Source of the DNA: Halomonas organivorans
GTDB taxonomy: Bacteria > Pseudomonadota > Gammaproteobacteria > Pseudomonadales > Halomonadaceae
Reading direction: 5' to 3'
NCBI RefSeq assembly: GCF_014192055.1
Contig: NZ_JACHXM010000009.1
Span: 62,001 to 126,000, forward strand
Length of the DNA stretch: 64,000 nucleotides
Part shown: piece after piece, positions 54,144 to 63,692 of the stretch
Layout: the number at the start of each line of letters is the position of its first letter
How positions within the stretch are numbered: position 1 is the stretch's first letter
Notes under the pieces: model-generated
What the model saw: the letters and a program-made list of their open reading frames with translations, nothing else
What the model was told of the DNA's origin: nothing
Database searches by the model: none
Made by a program: the position numbers and the translations under genes

Positions 54144-54950
54144 ATGCAGATTCCCGCCAATACCTTCAAGCAGGCGATCGCCGAGCGGCATGCCCAGATC
54201 GGCCTGTGGCTGGGCCTAGCCAACGGCTACTGCGCCGAACTGGCCGCCAATGCCGGCTTCGACTGGCTGCTGATCGACGGCGAACACGCCCCCAACGACC
54301 TGAAGAGCCTACTGGCCCAGCTTCAGGCCGTGGCGCCTTATCCGGTCCAGCCCATCGTGCGCCCGCCGGTGGGCGATACCGCCCTGATCAAGCAGTATCT
54401 CGATCTCGGCATCCAGACCCTGCTGGTGCCGATGGTCGACAGCGCCGATCAGGCCCGGGAGCTGGTGCGCGCCATGCGCTATCCGCCGGAGGGCGTGCGC
54501 GGTGTGGGCAGCGCCCTGGCCCGAGCCTCGCGCTGGAACAGCATTCCCGGCTACCTGGATCAGGCGGATGAGGAAATGTGCCTGCTGGTGCAGATCGAAA
54601 GCCGCGAGGGGCTGGCCAACCTGGATGCCATCGCCGCCGTGGACGGCGTCGATGGCGTATTCATCGGCCCGGCCGATCTGAGCGCGTCGCTGGGCCACCG
54701 CGGCAATCCGGGGCACCCGGACGTGCAGGCCGCCATCGAGGATGGCATCGCCCGCACCCAGCAGGCCGGCAAGGCCGCCGGCATTCTCTCCGCCAATCGT
54801 GAGCTGGCACGCCGCTACCTGGAACTGGGCTGCCTGTTCGTCGCCGTCGGCGTGGACACCAGCCTGCTGATGGGCGCCCTCAAGGAGCTCGCCGGCGCCT
54901 TCAAGGACGGCCCAGCAAAAGATGCGCCCTCGCGCGACAGCGTCTACTGA
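54144..54950 (+). CDS. hpaI: 4-hydroxy-2-oxoheptanedioate aldolase
   Basis: 268-aa class II pyruvate aldolase of the HpcH/HpaI family. It splits 4-hydroxy-2-oxoheptanedioate into pyruvate and succinic semialdehyde. Signatures: [35 protein letters not shown] (catalytic His/Arg region), metal Glu and Asp in [13 protein letters not shown] and [15 protein letters not shown]. The start at 54144 ([10 protein letters not shown]) follows AGGA; an upstream ATG at 54093 adds unrelated residues. The next gene consumes the succinic semialdehyde. Confidence 0.94.
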   Translation: MQIPANTFKQAIAERHAQIGLWLGLANGYCAELAANAGFDWLLIDGEHAPNDLKSLLAQLQAVAPYPVQPIVRPPVGDTALIKQYLDLGIQTLLVPMVDSADQARELVRAMRYPPEGVRGVGSALARASRWNSIPGYLDQADEEMCLLVQIESREGLANLDAIAAVDGVDGVFIGPADLSASLGHRGNPGHPDVQAAIEDGIARTQQAGKAAGILSANRELARRYLELGCLFVAVGVDTSLLMGALKELAGAFKDGPAKDAPSRDSVY

Positions 54951-54963
54951 AGGAACCCCGACC

Positions 54964-56415
54964 ATGAAAATCCACGATACTTCCCTGCTGCGCCATCAGG
55001 CCTATGTCGGCGGCCGCTGGGTCGATGCCGAGAACGGCGAGCGCTTCGCGGTGACCAACCCCGCCGATGGCGCCACCATCGCCGAAGTAGCCCGGCTAGG
55101 CGCCAGCGAAACCCGCCAGGCCATCGGCGCGGCCAAGGCGGCGCTGCCCGCCTGGCGCGACAGGACCGCCAAGGATCGCGCGGCCGTGCTGCGCCGCTGG
55201 TTCGAGCTGATCCTGGAGCATCAGGAAGACCTCGCTCGGCTGCTCAGCTGGGAGCAAGGAAAGCCGCTCGCCGAGAGCCGTGGCGAGATCGCCTACGGTG
55301 CCAGCTTCATCGAGTGGTTCGCCGAAGAGGCCAAGCGGGTCTATGGCGACGTGATCCCCCACGACAAGGCCGGCCGCCGACTGGTGGTGATCAAGCAGCC
55401 CATCGGCGTGGTGGCGGCCATCACCCCGTGGAACTTCCCGGTCGCCATGATCACCCGCAAGGCGGGGCCGGCGCTGGCCGCCGGCTGCACCATGGTGCTC
55501 AAGCCCGCCTCCGAGACCCCGCTGTCGGCGCTGGCGCTGGCCGAGCTCGGCGAACGCGCCGGCCTCCCCGCCGGGGTGTTCAACGTGGTCGCGGGCCGTT
55601 CCAGCGAGATCGGGGGCGAGCTGACCGGCAACCCCACCGTGCGGAAGCTGTCATTCACCGGTTCCACGGGCATCGGCAAGCGGCTCATGGCAGAGTGCGC
55701 CGGCGACATCAAGAAGCTGAGCCTGGAGCTCGGCGGCAACGCGCCCTTCATCGTCTTCGACGACGCCGATCTCGACGCCGCCGTCGAGGGGGCACTGGCC
55801 TCCAAGTTCCGCAACAGCGGCCAGACCTGCGTGTGCACCAACCGCTTCCTGGTCCAGGAGGGCGTCTACGCGGCCTTCTGCGAGCGCCTGGTCGAGGCCG
55901 TGAAGAAGCTCAAGGTCGCCGCGGCCGAGGACGAGGCGGCCCAGCAGGGCCCGCTGATCAACGACCAGGCGGTCGCCAAGGTGCGCCAGCACATCGACGA
56001 CGCCGTCGGCAAGGGCGCCCGCCTGCTGTGTGGCGGCGAGGCACACGCTCTGGGCGGCGGCTTCTTCGAGCCCACGGTACTGGGGGACGTCACCGACGAG
56101 ATGCGGGTCGCCGACGAGGAAACCTTCGGCCCGCTGGCACCGGTCTTCCGTTTCTCCGACGAGGAGGAGGCCATCCGCCTGGCCAACGATACCCCCTTCG
56201 GCCTGGCCTCCTATGTCTATACCCAGAACCTGGGGCGCGCCTGGCGCGTCGGCGAGGCCCTCGAGTATGGTATGGTCGGCATCAACGAAGGCATCATCTC
56301 GACGGAGGTCGCGCCCTTCGGGGGGATCAAGGAGTCCGGCCTCGGCCGCGAGGGCTCCCATTACGGCATCGAGGACTATCTCGAAGTGAAGTACATGTGC
56401 CTGGGGATCCGCTGA
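54964..56415 (+). CDS. gabD: Succinate-semialdehyde dehydrogenase
   Basis: 483-aa aldehyde dehydrogenase of the GabD group, turning the aldolase product into succinate. Signatures: AAITPWNFPVAMITRKAGPALAAGC, LELGGNAPFIVFDDADLD (Glu) and FRNSGQTCVCTNRFLVQ, in which the catalytic Cys and the adjacent Cys of GabD are both present. The C-terminus FGGIKESGLGREGSHYGIEDYLEVKYMCLG is also GabD-like. Directly behind hpaI (13 bp), so the pathway ends in central metabolism within the same operon. Confidence 0.93.
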   Translation: MKIHDTSLLRHQAYVGGRWVDAENGERFAVTNPADGATIAEVARLGASETRQAIGAAKAALPAWRDRTAKDRAAVLRRWFELILEHQEDLARLLSWEQGKPLAESRGEIAYGASFIEWFAEEAKRVYGDVIPHDKAGRRLVVIKQPIGVVAAITPWNFPVAMITRKAGPALAAGCTMVLKPASETPLSALALAELGERAGLPAGVFNVVAGRSSEIGGELTGNPTVRKLSFTGSTGIGKRLMAECAGDIKKLSLELGGNAPFIVFDDADLDAAVEGALASKFRNSGQTCVCTNRFLVQEGVYAAFCERLVEAVKKLKVAAAEDEAAQQGPLINDQAVAKVRQHIDDAVGKGARLLCGGEAHALGGGFFEPTVLGDVTDEMRVADEETFGPLAPVFRFSDEEEAIRLANDTPFGLASYVYTQNLGRAWRVGEALEYGMVGINEGIISTEVAPFGGIKESGLGREGSHYGIEDYLEVKYMCLGIR

Positions 56416-56471
56416 CCCCCGATCGACCGGGGCCCCCGGCCCCGGCTCATTGCAAGGACTCCGCCACTCCC

Positions 56472-56906
56472 ATGTCCAGACCGACACCCTCGCTGACCCT
56501 CGCCCTGCTCCAGGCCCGGGAATCCGCCATGGGCTTCTTTCGCCCGCTGCTGAACCGCTACGGCCTGACCGAGCAGCAGTGGCGGGTCATCCGCATGCTC
56601 AAGCAATCGCCGAAGAGCACCCTGGAGAGTCGTGAGCTGGCCGATCTTGCCTGTATATTGCGCCCCAGCCTGACCGGCGTGCTGGTGCGCCTCGAGAGAA
56701 ACGGGCTGGTGAGACGCTGGAAGCCGGAAACCGACCAGCGCCGGCTGTGCGTCACCCTCACCGACCAAGGCGAGGCCCTGTTCGACGAGATGAGCGACGA
56801 AATGGTGCGCCAGTACAAGCGCATCCAGCAGGAACTCGGCGACGACAACTTCAAGACGCTGATGCAATTGCTACGCAAGGTGCAGGACCTGCATCCCGAA
56901 GAATAG
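56472..56906 (+). CDS. hpaR: MarR-family homoprotocatechuate operon repressor
   Basis: 144-aa MarR protein of the HpaR group. It has the winged-helix pattern YGLTEQQWRVIRMLKQSPKSTLESRELADLACILRPSLTGVLVRLERNGLVRRW and the wing ETDQRRLCVTLT. HpaR represses the meta-cleavage operon in E. coli and responds to hydroxyphenylacetates. Unlike in E. coli, where it is divergent, it lies at the downstream end here. The Shine-Dalgarno match is weak (AGGA 13 nt upstream of the ATG). Confidence 0.88.
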   Translation: MSRPTPSLTLALLQARESAMGFFRPLLNRYGLTEQQWRVIRMLKQSPKSTLESRELADLACILRPSLTGVLVRLERNGLVRRWKPETDQRRLCVTLTDQGEALFDEMSDEMVRQYKRIQQELGDDNFKTLMQLLRKVQDLHPEE

Positions 56907-57450
56907 GCATTCGTCCTCGATCATTTCTCATCCCGTTGTCGGCCTGACGTTACCGCTCCCCTTCTGACCCGCGCGTTCAGGCGAGCGACGGGATGAGCCT
57001 TCCACTTCCTTCTGGCGCTGTCGACCCGGCGTCCAACCCTTTCAGAGTACCGTGTCAGGCTGGCTTCGCGCTCCGCCCGGAGCTACCGCACGTTCCCATG
57101 GCTAGAAGGGTGCACGATGCCAGCATCCAGCCTCCAATGGCCACCTCTGTCACTCCGATCCGCTGGCAAGCAGGTACAACAGCCTGGCAGGCAGGCCCAA
57201 GCGCCCATGAACGCAACCGAGTAGCTTCGAGCGACGGCATGCACGAGGGCAATGAGCGCAGAACCGGAGCACAGAAACTCGGCCTGGCACTGCTGCTGGG
57301 GCTACGGCCGTCGTCCAGGCAGCCGATAGGGACGGGTTTCAACGGAACGAGGACGGCAAGAGCCTGTGAATGTCCAGCTCGTCGTCGAGATTTTTGTCTA
57401 ATCGTGTCCCCCATCTTGAGGCGGTACCAACTCTTCTGCGGGAGGTAATC
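56907..57450. other. 544-bp region without recognised gene
   Basis: Base composition is similar to the surroundings, but no reading frame has recognisable protein features. The longest frames (56993-57448 plus, 57055-57414 minus) have low-complexity, unconvincing translations. No repeat was noted. It may be a decayed gene and must hold the promoter of the following dehydrogenase gene. Confidence 0.45.
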
Positions 57451-58947
57451 ATGAACACCCAGGCCATTTCCGTTCTCGAGGAAGTCAAGGACTTCCTGTC
57501 ACGAGCCACCGGCTCCTTTATCGATGGGCACTACCTGACCGAGGGCGAGCGGCAGACTCGTCCCGTGGACCCTTCCAACGGAGAGCCACTGGCTAGCCTG
57601 GCGCTCGCTTCGCAGGTCGAGGTCGATCACGCCGTGGCCATCGCCAAGGCACGCTTCGATAACAGGTCCTGGCGCGGCAAGAAGGCGGCCGAGCGGGAAC
57701 GTATCCTGCTGCGCTTCGCCGATCTGGTCGAGCAGCACGCCGAGGAACTGGCACAGATCGAGACCCTCAACCAGGGCAAATCGATCAACGTGACCCGAAT
57801 GGTCGACGTCGGCTTCTCGGTGGATTTCATGCGCTACACGGCCGGCTGGACCACCAAGCTTGAGGGCCGCACCGGCGAGGTGTCCATCGGCATGCCGGCC
57901 GATGCCCAGTTCAATGCCTACACCATGCGCCAACCGGTGGGGGTCGTCGCCGGCATCGTGCCCTGGAACTTCCCGTTGATGATTGCATTGTGGAAGATCA
58001 TCCCGGCATTGGCCGCGGGCTGTACGGTGGTCATCAAGCCGGCCACGGAAACGCCGCTCAGCGTACTGCGCCTCGCCGAGCTGGCCCTGGAGGCCGGCAT
58101 TCCCAGCGGAGTGTTCAACGTGGTGGTAGGTAGCGGCTCCACCGCCGGGCAGCGGCTGGCGGAGCACCCCGACGTGCGCAAGGTCACCTTCACCGGCAGT
58201 ACAGAGATCGGCAAGCGCATCGGTCACGCCGCGGTCGACCACATGGCCCACTTCTCGCTCGAACTGGGCGGCAAGAACCCCATGCTGGTGCTCGAGGACG
58301 CCAACCTGGACAAGGCGGTGGAAGGGGCCCTGATGGCCGGGCTGCTCAATCAGGGGCAGGTGTGCGCCGCAGCCTCGCGCTTCTACGTGCATCGCCGCCA
58401 GTACGAGGCCTTCTGCGAACGCCTGCATCAGGCCGTCAGCGGCATGTCGCTGGGGCCGGGACTGGATCCCACGGCCCAGCTCAACCCGGTGGTCTCCAAG
58501 CGCCACCAGCAGAGCATCCTGAACTATCTCGAGATCGCCGAGCGCGAGGGCGCCCGTGTCCTGCGAGGCGCCGAGGCTCCCGATGACACCGGCTTCTATG
58601 TTTCCCCGGTGGTGCTGGCCGACGTTACCCAGCAGATGACCCTGGCACGCGAAGAGGTCTTCGGCCCGGTGCTGTCGGTGATCCCCTTCGACGACGTCGA
58701 CGAGGCGCTAGCCATGGTCAACGACAGCGACCTGGGCCTGGCCGCCAGTCTGTGGACCAATGACCTGTCGCAGGCCATGCGCCTGATCCCCGAGATCGAG
58801 GCCGGCACGGTGTGGGTCAACACGCACGTCACCCTGGACCCGAACCTGCCCTTCGGCGGCGTCAAGCAATCCGGCATAGGCCGCGAATTCGGCCGCGAAG
58901 CGATCGAATCCTTCACCGAACTCAAGTCGGTATGCATCGCCTACTGA
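57451..58947 (+). CDS. Phenylacetaldehyde dehydrogenase-like aldehyde dehydrogenase
   Basis: 498-aa NAD-dependent aldehyde dehydrogenase. Signatures: VAGIVPWNFPLMIALWKIIPALAAGC, FSLELGGKNPMLVLEDANLDKA (Glu) and GLLNQGQVCAAASRFYVH (catalytic Cys). The N-terminus SRATGSFIDGHYLTEGERQTRPVDPSNGEPLA resembles FeaB/StyD, which oxidise phenylacetaldehyde. It would make phenylacetate or hydroxyphenylacetate from aromatic amines or styrene-type precursors, feeding the neighbouring hpa pathway; this link is inference. Start ATG at 57451 has GGGAGG. A strong terminator follows. Confidence 0.87.
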   Translation: MNTQAISVLEEVKDFLSRATGSFIDGHYLTEGERQTRPVDPSNGEPLASLALASQVEVDHAVAIAKARFDNRSWRGKKAAERERILLRFADLVEQHAEELAQIETLNQGKSINVTRMVDVGFSVDFMRYTAGWTTKLEGRTGEVSIGMPADAQFNAYTMRQPVGVVAGIVPWNFPLMIALWKIIPALAAGCTVVIKPATETPLSVLRLAELALEAGIPSGVFNVVVGSGSTAGQRLAEHPDVRKVTFTGSTEIGKRIGHAAVDHMAHFSLELGGKNPMLVLEDANLDKAVEGALMAGLLNQGQVCAAASRFYVHRRQYEAFCERLHQAVSGMSLGPGLDPTAQLNPVVSKRHQQSILNYLEIAEREGARVLRGAEAPDDTGFYVSPVVLADVTQQMTLAREEVFGPVLSVIPFDDVDEALAMVNDSDLGLAASLWTNDLSQAMRLIPEIEAGTVWVNTHVTLDPNLPFGGVKQSGIGREFGREAIESFTELKSVCIAY

Positions 58948-58984
58948 TCATTGCTGGACGTGACTCGGAATTGCGTCACCTTGC

Positions 58985-59019
58985 GCCCGGTGCCTGCCTG
59001 AAGGCACCGGGCACCTTTG
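58985..59019 (+). terminator. Terminator of the aldehyde dehydrogenase gene
   Basis: 11-bp perfect stem GCCCGGTGCCT / AGGCACCGGGC with a 6-nt loop, followed by ACCTTTG. Confidence 0.7.
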
Positions 59020-59214
59020 TTCCACGGCGGTCAGCCTGCTGGACCGAGTTGCCATCCTCATTTTTCCCTCGGCATCCCGCATATGATCGATAGCGTGGAG
59101 TTTGGCGAAGCGGCAGTCTGGGGGACGCCATCAATGGTTCGAGAATCACTCGTCGACACAGTGGATGCCTCGAACCATCACGAGCGAGAACAACAGATAA
59201 CACGAGGCTCCGAT

Positions 59215-60255
59215 ATGCAAACCTCTCCCTTGAGTAACCTGAACCAAAGAGTAGCGCGCGCCTCCCGCGGTCTCGCTATGACGCTGACGACCGTCAGTGC
59301 CCTATTGCTGGCGACCCCGTCGACCCATGCCGATGACAGCCCCCAGCAAGTCTCCGCCGAGGAGCTGCAGGCACCAACACGCGTCGTCACCCTCGGTACC
59401 GGTACTCCCTCGATCGACGCTGGTCGTGCCGGTACCGCTACGGCGGTGATCGTCAATCAAGACCAGGTATATCTGTTCGATGCTGGCTCCGGTTTCATGC
59501 AGACCCTTGGTCACTTCGAAGCGGAGGGAAAACGTGACATCTTTCCTCCGACATCCCCCAACCCCAACGCCATGCTGCCCACCTTCCTCGATAAGCTGTT
59601 CCTGACCCACCTGGATTCCGACCATATTCTGGGCATCCCCGAGTTGTTGCTTCGTGGCTGGGTACTGGAACGTCAACAGCCGGTTCGCATCTGGGGCCCG
59701 GCCGGCACGCGGACCGTGGTCGACGGCGTGGTAGAGGCCTATCAACCGGACATACAGCACCGCTTGGGGAGCCTTCCGATCAGTGAGGAGGCGCCATACA
59801 CCGGCATTGTGGAAGAGCTAGGCTCAGATCCCGGTACCGTCTATCAGGACCGCTACGTGACAGTCAGCGCGTTCAACGTGGATCACGGCAGTTGGGAGCA
59901 GGGCGAGGCCTACGGCTATCGCATCGAAGCGCCGGACAAGACCATCGTGATCTCCGGCGATACCCGCCCCAGTCCCAACCTGCTGGAACATGCCAAAGGC
60001 GCCGATATCCTGCTCCACGAAGTCATGTCGGTAGCCGGCATGGAAGCGATGTCACAGGACTGGCAGAACTATATGCTGGATGCCCATACCACAACGCATC
60101 AGTTGGCCGAGATCGCCCGAGAGATCGACCCGGAGCTGCTGGTCATGATCCATCCGCTGTTCCTGGGTGCACCAGAAGAGGTGCTGCTGGAAGAAATGCA
60201 GGCCGCCTACGACGGCAATGTCGTCCTGGCCGACGATGGCGACGTCTTCGAATGA
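59215..60255 (+). CDS. Exported metallo-beta-lactamase-fold hydrolase
   Basis: 346-aa protein. N-terminal residues 1-40 include a hydrophobic export segment (GLAMTLTTVSALLLATPSTHA). The MBL fold follows: TLGTGTPSIDAGRAG, then the metal motif FLTHLDSDHILG at residues 130-140. This reads H132-x-D134-x-D136-H137, with Asp where the canonical second His stands. Later ligands are seen in FNVDHGSW, VISGDTRPS and MIHPLFLG. The overall order resembles RNase Z-like and AtsA-type MBL hydrolases. The start at 59215 has GAGG 7 nt upstream. Substrate unknown; an ester or sulfate ester is possible. Confidence 0.85.
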   Translation: MQTSPLSNLNQRVARASRGLAMTLTTVSALLLATPSTHADDSPQQVSAEELQAPTRVVTLGTGTPSIDAGRAGTATAVIVNQDQVYLFDAGSGFMQTLGHFEAEGKRDIFPPTSPNPNAMLPTFLDKLFLTHLDSDHILGIPELLLRGWVLERQQPVRIWGPAGTRTVVDGVVEAYQPDIQHRLGSLPISEEAPYTGIVEELGSDPGTVYQDRYVTVSAFNVDHGSWEQGEAYGYRIEAPDKTIVISGDTRPSPNLLEHAKGADILLHEVMSVAGMEAMSQDWQNYMLDAHTTTHQLAEIAREIDPELLVMIHPLFLGAPEEVLLEEMQAAYDGNVVLADDGDVFE

Positions 60256-60442
60256 GCGATCCGGGCCTCGTGGCTTCCTGATGAATGAGGGGGGCACGAG
60301 CCCCTTCGAGTCGTCGCATAATGCCCAGGCACCACCGTTCATCTGCACGATGTGCATGGCCGCCGGCGGGTGGAAGGATGGTCGAGAACAGGTTTCCCGC
60401 TGACCCCGGCGAGGCGACCGACAACAACAGGGGGATGGCAAC

Positions 60443-61426
60443 ATGTCTGACATGGCTCAACAAGCGGCAACCGAGACGGAACGCCAGCTGGCCGAGCTCA
60501 GTACACTACTACTAGATATCCATCGCCTGTCCAGGGAACGGTCTCTAGCCGCCTTTCACGATGCAGCCCTGCAGCGCCTGCAGCAGGTACTGCCCTTCGA
60601 CAAGGCCTGGTGGGGGCGAGCGGCACACATCGACGGCCGTATCGAAGAACACAGCTTTCACCTGTTCGGCCTCGCGGCAGGGTTTGTCGAGGATTGGCGC
60701 TCCATCCAGCACGACGACGTCACCGTCGAGCATGCCCATGAGTTGCCGGGGCAGGCCGTCATCGTCGACATGCACGCACACACGTCCGGCTTGCGTTGGC
60801 TCGGCGAGCGCCACGGGCTGGGCGAGCTAGTGTGCGTCATCCATACGAACCCCCTGACCCAGCTCACTGACCACCTATCACTATATTGCCCGTTGGGCGC
60901 GCGCTTCGATGATCGACACCGACGTTTGCTGACTCATCTGGTGGCACATCTGTCAGCCGCCGTCGATGCCAATCAGATTCGTACCCTGATCGCTCGCCGC
61001 GAGCGGCTCACGCAACAACAGAACCTTGCACTCGCCGTCTGTGATCGTCATGGGGTACTGCACAGTGCCGAACGCGGCTTTGCCGAGCTGTTATCCGAAG
61101 AGTGGCCCGATTGGCAAGGGTCGCAACTTCCCGAGGGTTGCCAACCCAGCGGCTACCTGGGGCGAACCATACGCATCGAGTCGCAAGTCGACCAGGACTT
61201 GTTCCTGCTGACCGTCTATCGACGCAGCCCCCTCGACTGCCTGTCGGCGCGCGAACTGAGCGTGGCACGCCAACTGAGCCAGGGGCAGACCTACAAGGAA
61301 ATTGCCCGGGAGCTCGGCATCGCGCCAAGCACGGTGCGCCACCATCTACGCAGCCTTTACCAGAAGCTCGATGTACATGACAAAGCCAGCGTCGCCACAC
61401 TATTGAGCCGAACGCCGCCTGGCTAG
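60443..61426 (+). CDS. LuxR-family regulator
   Basis: 327-aa regulator. The C-terminal 60 residues are a LuxR/FixJ-type helix-turn-helix: CLSARELSVARQLSQGQTYKEIARELGIAPSTVRHHLRSLYQKLDVHDK. The N-terminal 250 residues have no acyl-homoserine-lactone motif that I recognise; a GAF-like sensing domain is possible (LQQVLPFDKAWWGRAAH; RRLLTHLVAHLSAAVDANQI). Start ATG at 60443, with a GGGG stretch upstream. It precedes the outer-membrane protein, permease and amidohydrolase genes and is the obvious candidate to control them. Confidence 0.85.
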   Translation: MSDMAQQAATETERQLAELSTLLLDIHRLSRERSLAAFHDAALQRLQQVLPFDKAWWGRAAHIDGRIEEHSFHLFGLAAGFVEDWRSIQHDDVTVEHAHELPGQAVIVDMHAHTSGLRWLGERHGLGELVCVIHTNPLTQLTDHLSLYCPLGARFDDRHRRLLTHLVAHLSAAVDANQIRTLIARRERLTQQQNLALAVCDRHGVLHSAERGFAELLSEEWPDWQGSQLPEGCQPSGYLGRTIRIESQVDQDLFLLTVYRRSPLDCLSARELSVARQLSQGQTYKEIARELGIAPSTVRHHLRSLYQKLDVHDKASVATLLSRTPPG

Positions 61427-61549
61427 CATCCGGCTCACTCTTCCCCACCCTTACACGCAATCGCTGCCCCTAACCGGCAGGCGAGGGCCCCGGACGTGTA
61501 TATCACGGGCCATCACGATCGCTGACAGCACCGACTCCAAGGAAAGACA

Positions 61550-62443
61550 ATGAACAACACGAAGACCCCCACCTCGACTGCCCTCAAGACGTCACTATGC
61601 ATCCTTTCCTGCGCCGGCTTGCTGGGGCTTCCCGCCACGGCCTCCGCGGTGAACCTCAATGCACGAGACTTCGTGTCGGCCCCGGTAGGCACGGTCATCA
61701 GTGCGAGCTACCTGAGCAACCAACACGCCGACGAGTTCCACGGCGCCGACGACGATGCCTATCTCAACGTCAACGCGCTGGCCTATCGACAACTCTGGTT
61801 CAGCGATATCTGCGGCACCCTGTGTACCCCACAGTTCGTCCTGCCCTACCTCGATTTCACGGTGAAGGCTCCCGGACAGCCGCACGATGCCGACGAAGCT
61901 GGCTTCGCCGACCCTCAGATCGGCGGCACGCTGTATGTCATCAACGATCCGGAGACCCGGACCTACAGTGGCCTGTTGACCCTGGTGTCCCTGCCCCTCG
62001 GCGAGTATGACGCCAACCGGCCCGGCATCTCGGCCGGGGCCAACCGCTGGGCCACCCACCTCGCCTACAACTACACCCAGGGCATCGGGGAGCGCTGGAT
62101 CGTGGAGGGCAATCTGGAAGCCCAACTCTACGGCAGCAACGACGACTATCACGGATCCACTCTCGAGCAGGAACCGCTGTATCGCCTGCAAGCCTTTGCG
62201 TCATATGACATCACACCCAGGACCTACGGCGCTCTGCGGCTAATCTACGGCCAGGGCGGCGAGCTGGAAATCGATGGCGAGACGATCGCCGATACCGAGC
62301 AGCGCTATACCCGCCTGGGGGCCGAGCTGGCGCACAACGTGACCCCAAGAGACAGGATCCTGCTTGCCCTGTCCCAAGACATCGACACCGAGAACGCCTT
62401 CCATGGCAGCCAGGCGCTGTTGCGCTTCTCACATGTCTGGTGA
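61550..62443 (+). CDS. Outer-membrane channel, phenol-degradation MetA-pathway type (PF13557-like)
   Basis: 297-aa exported beta-barrel. Signal peptide ends near TASAVNLNARDF; the mature chain has alternating strands (GTVISASYLSN; LALAYRQLW-like YLNVNALAYRQLWF) and ends in an aromatic residue typical of barrel proteins (LLRFSHVW). The family is often found beside aromatic and hydrophobic compound pathways and annotated simply as transporter. It opens a three-gene group with an MFS permease and an HDAC-like gene, suggesting uptake of a common substrate across both membranes. Confidence 0.85.
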   Translation: MNNTKTPTSTALKTSLCILSCAGLLGLPATASAVNLNARDFVSAPVGTVISASYLSNQHADEFHGADDDAYLNVNALAYRQLWFSDICGTLCTPQFVLPYLDFTVKAPGQPHDADEAGFADPQIGGTLYVINDPETRTYSGLLTLVSLPLGEYDANRPGISAGANRWATHLAYNYTQGIGERWIVEGNLEAQLYGSNDDYHGSTLEQEPLYRLQAFASYDITPRTYGALRLIYGQGGELEIDGETIADTEQRYTRLGAELAHNVTPRDRILLALSQDIDTENAFHGSQALLRFSHVW

Positions 62444-62489
62444 TTCCCCGTTCCCCGACGGCAACGACAACCACAAAGGAGCCACGCGC

Positions 62490-63692
62490 ATGTCATCAAT
62501 TCCTACTTCCCCTCCGGACCCTCTGGCTGCGACCCCGCAACGCCGCCTGGTGCTGGCCATCGTGGCCTGCGCCGCCATCACACCGGCCATCTTGATGGCG
62601 GCGCCGGCCATCGCCGCACAGCTGATCAGCCAACTCGGGCTCGCGCCCAGCCAGGTGGGCAACCTGTTTTCCGCCGAGTTGGGAGCCATGAGTCTCGCCA
62701 CCCTGCCGGCCTACTGGTGGTTGCCGCGCTTCTCCTGGCGTCGGGTGGCCCTGGTAGCGAGTCTGGTCTTCATCGTAGGCAACATCGCCTCCTCGATGAT
62801 GCAAGATTACGGCACCTTGATGGCGCTGCGCATGCTCAGCGCCTTCGCCGGCGGTTCACTGATGGTGCTGTGCATCTCCAGTGCCGCTCTGACCGCGAAC
62901 AAGGATCGCGTCTACGGCCTCTGGGTCATGGGACAGCTGGTCATCGGCGCCATCGGGCTGGCCGTGCTACCGGCGCTCTTCGAGCGTTTCGGCCTAGCCG
63001 TCGTCTATTGGCTACTGGCCGGACTAATGGCGGCCTGCCTGCCTCTGACCCGAGCCTTCCCAGGTCGCAGGCGCCAGCGGGCCATTGCAGCGGACCGCCC
63101 GCCCGTGCCGCGCCTGGAGGCAACGCTAGGCATCCTGGCGGTACTGACCTTCTACATCGGCCTGAGCGGTGTATGGACCTTCATCGGCAGCATCGCCAGC
63201 GATAGTGGACTCTCGGCGCAGACTAGCGGCGAGATCCTCGCCGCTGCCACCGTGATGGGCATCCTGGGCGCCGCTGGGGCCACCCTGATCGGCGCCCGGG
63301 GGGGACGGCGTCTCTGGCTGGTCGTCGGCTACGCGCTGATGATCGCCGCAGTGGCCCTGTTGCTGGAGGGTCCGGCGCTGGTGCGCTTCACCCTGGCCGC
63401 GCTGGCCTTCAAGTTCACCTGGACCTTCGTGCTGCCCTTCGTACTGGCCACGCTGGCCGATCTGGATACCTCCGGTCGGCTCATGAACACCACCAACCTG
63501 GTAATCGGTGGCGGTCTGGCGATTGGTCCGGCGTTGGCCGGCCGTGCGCTGGAGTCCAGCAGCGGCTTCGAACTGCTGCTCGGAGGTGCTGCCGCCATCG
63601 TCACCCTGTCCCTGGTGCTGGTAATGATCGCGCAGCGTGGTACCACCGGCTCTTCCCGTTCACCCTCGACCCCTTCCGGAGAAACGCCATGA
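62490..63692 (+). CDS. MFS permease
   Basis: 400-aa permease with twelve hydrophobic helices; helix 1 is LVLAIVACAAITPAILMAAPAIAA. The usual MFS loop 2-3 motif is not well kept (WWLPRFSWRRVALV). The substrate is unknown. The start at 62490 has AAAGGAG. The stop overlaps the HDAC-like gene start (ATGA), so the two are translationally coupled, and the permease probably imports the amide that the amidohydrolase splits. Confidence 0.88.
   Translation: MSSIPTSPPDPLAATPQRRLVLAIVACAAITPAILMAAPAIAAQLISQLGLAPSQVGNLFSAELGAMSLATLPAYWWLPRFSWRRVALVASLVFIVGNIASSMMQDYGTLMALRMLSAFAGGSLMVLCISSAALTANKDRVYGLWVMGQLVIGAIGLAVLPALFERFGLAVVYWLLAGLMAACLPLTRAFPGRRRQRAIAADRPPVPRLEATLGILAVLTFYIGLSGVWTFIGSIASDSGLSAQTSGEILAAATVMGILGAAGATLIGARGGRRLWLVVGYALMIAAVALLLEGPALVRFTLAALAFKFTWTFVLPFVLATLADLDTSGRLMNTTNLVIGGGLAIGPALAGRALESSSGFELLLGGAAAIVTLSLVLVMIAQRGTTGSSRSPSTPSGETP

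Noticed and set aside
56993..57448. 151-aa frame in the gap before the aldehyde dehydrogenase gene
   Set aside because: No recognisable motif, unusual composition and no ribosome site; likely chance.
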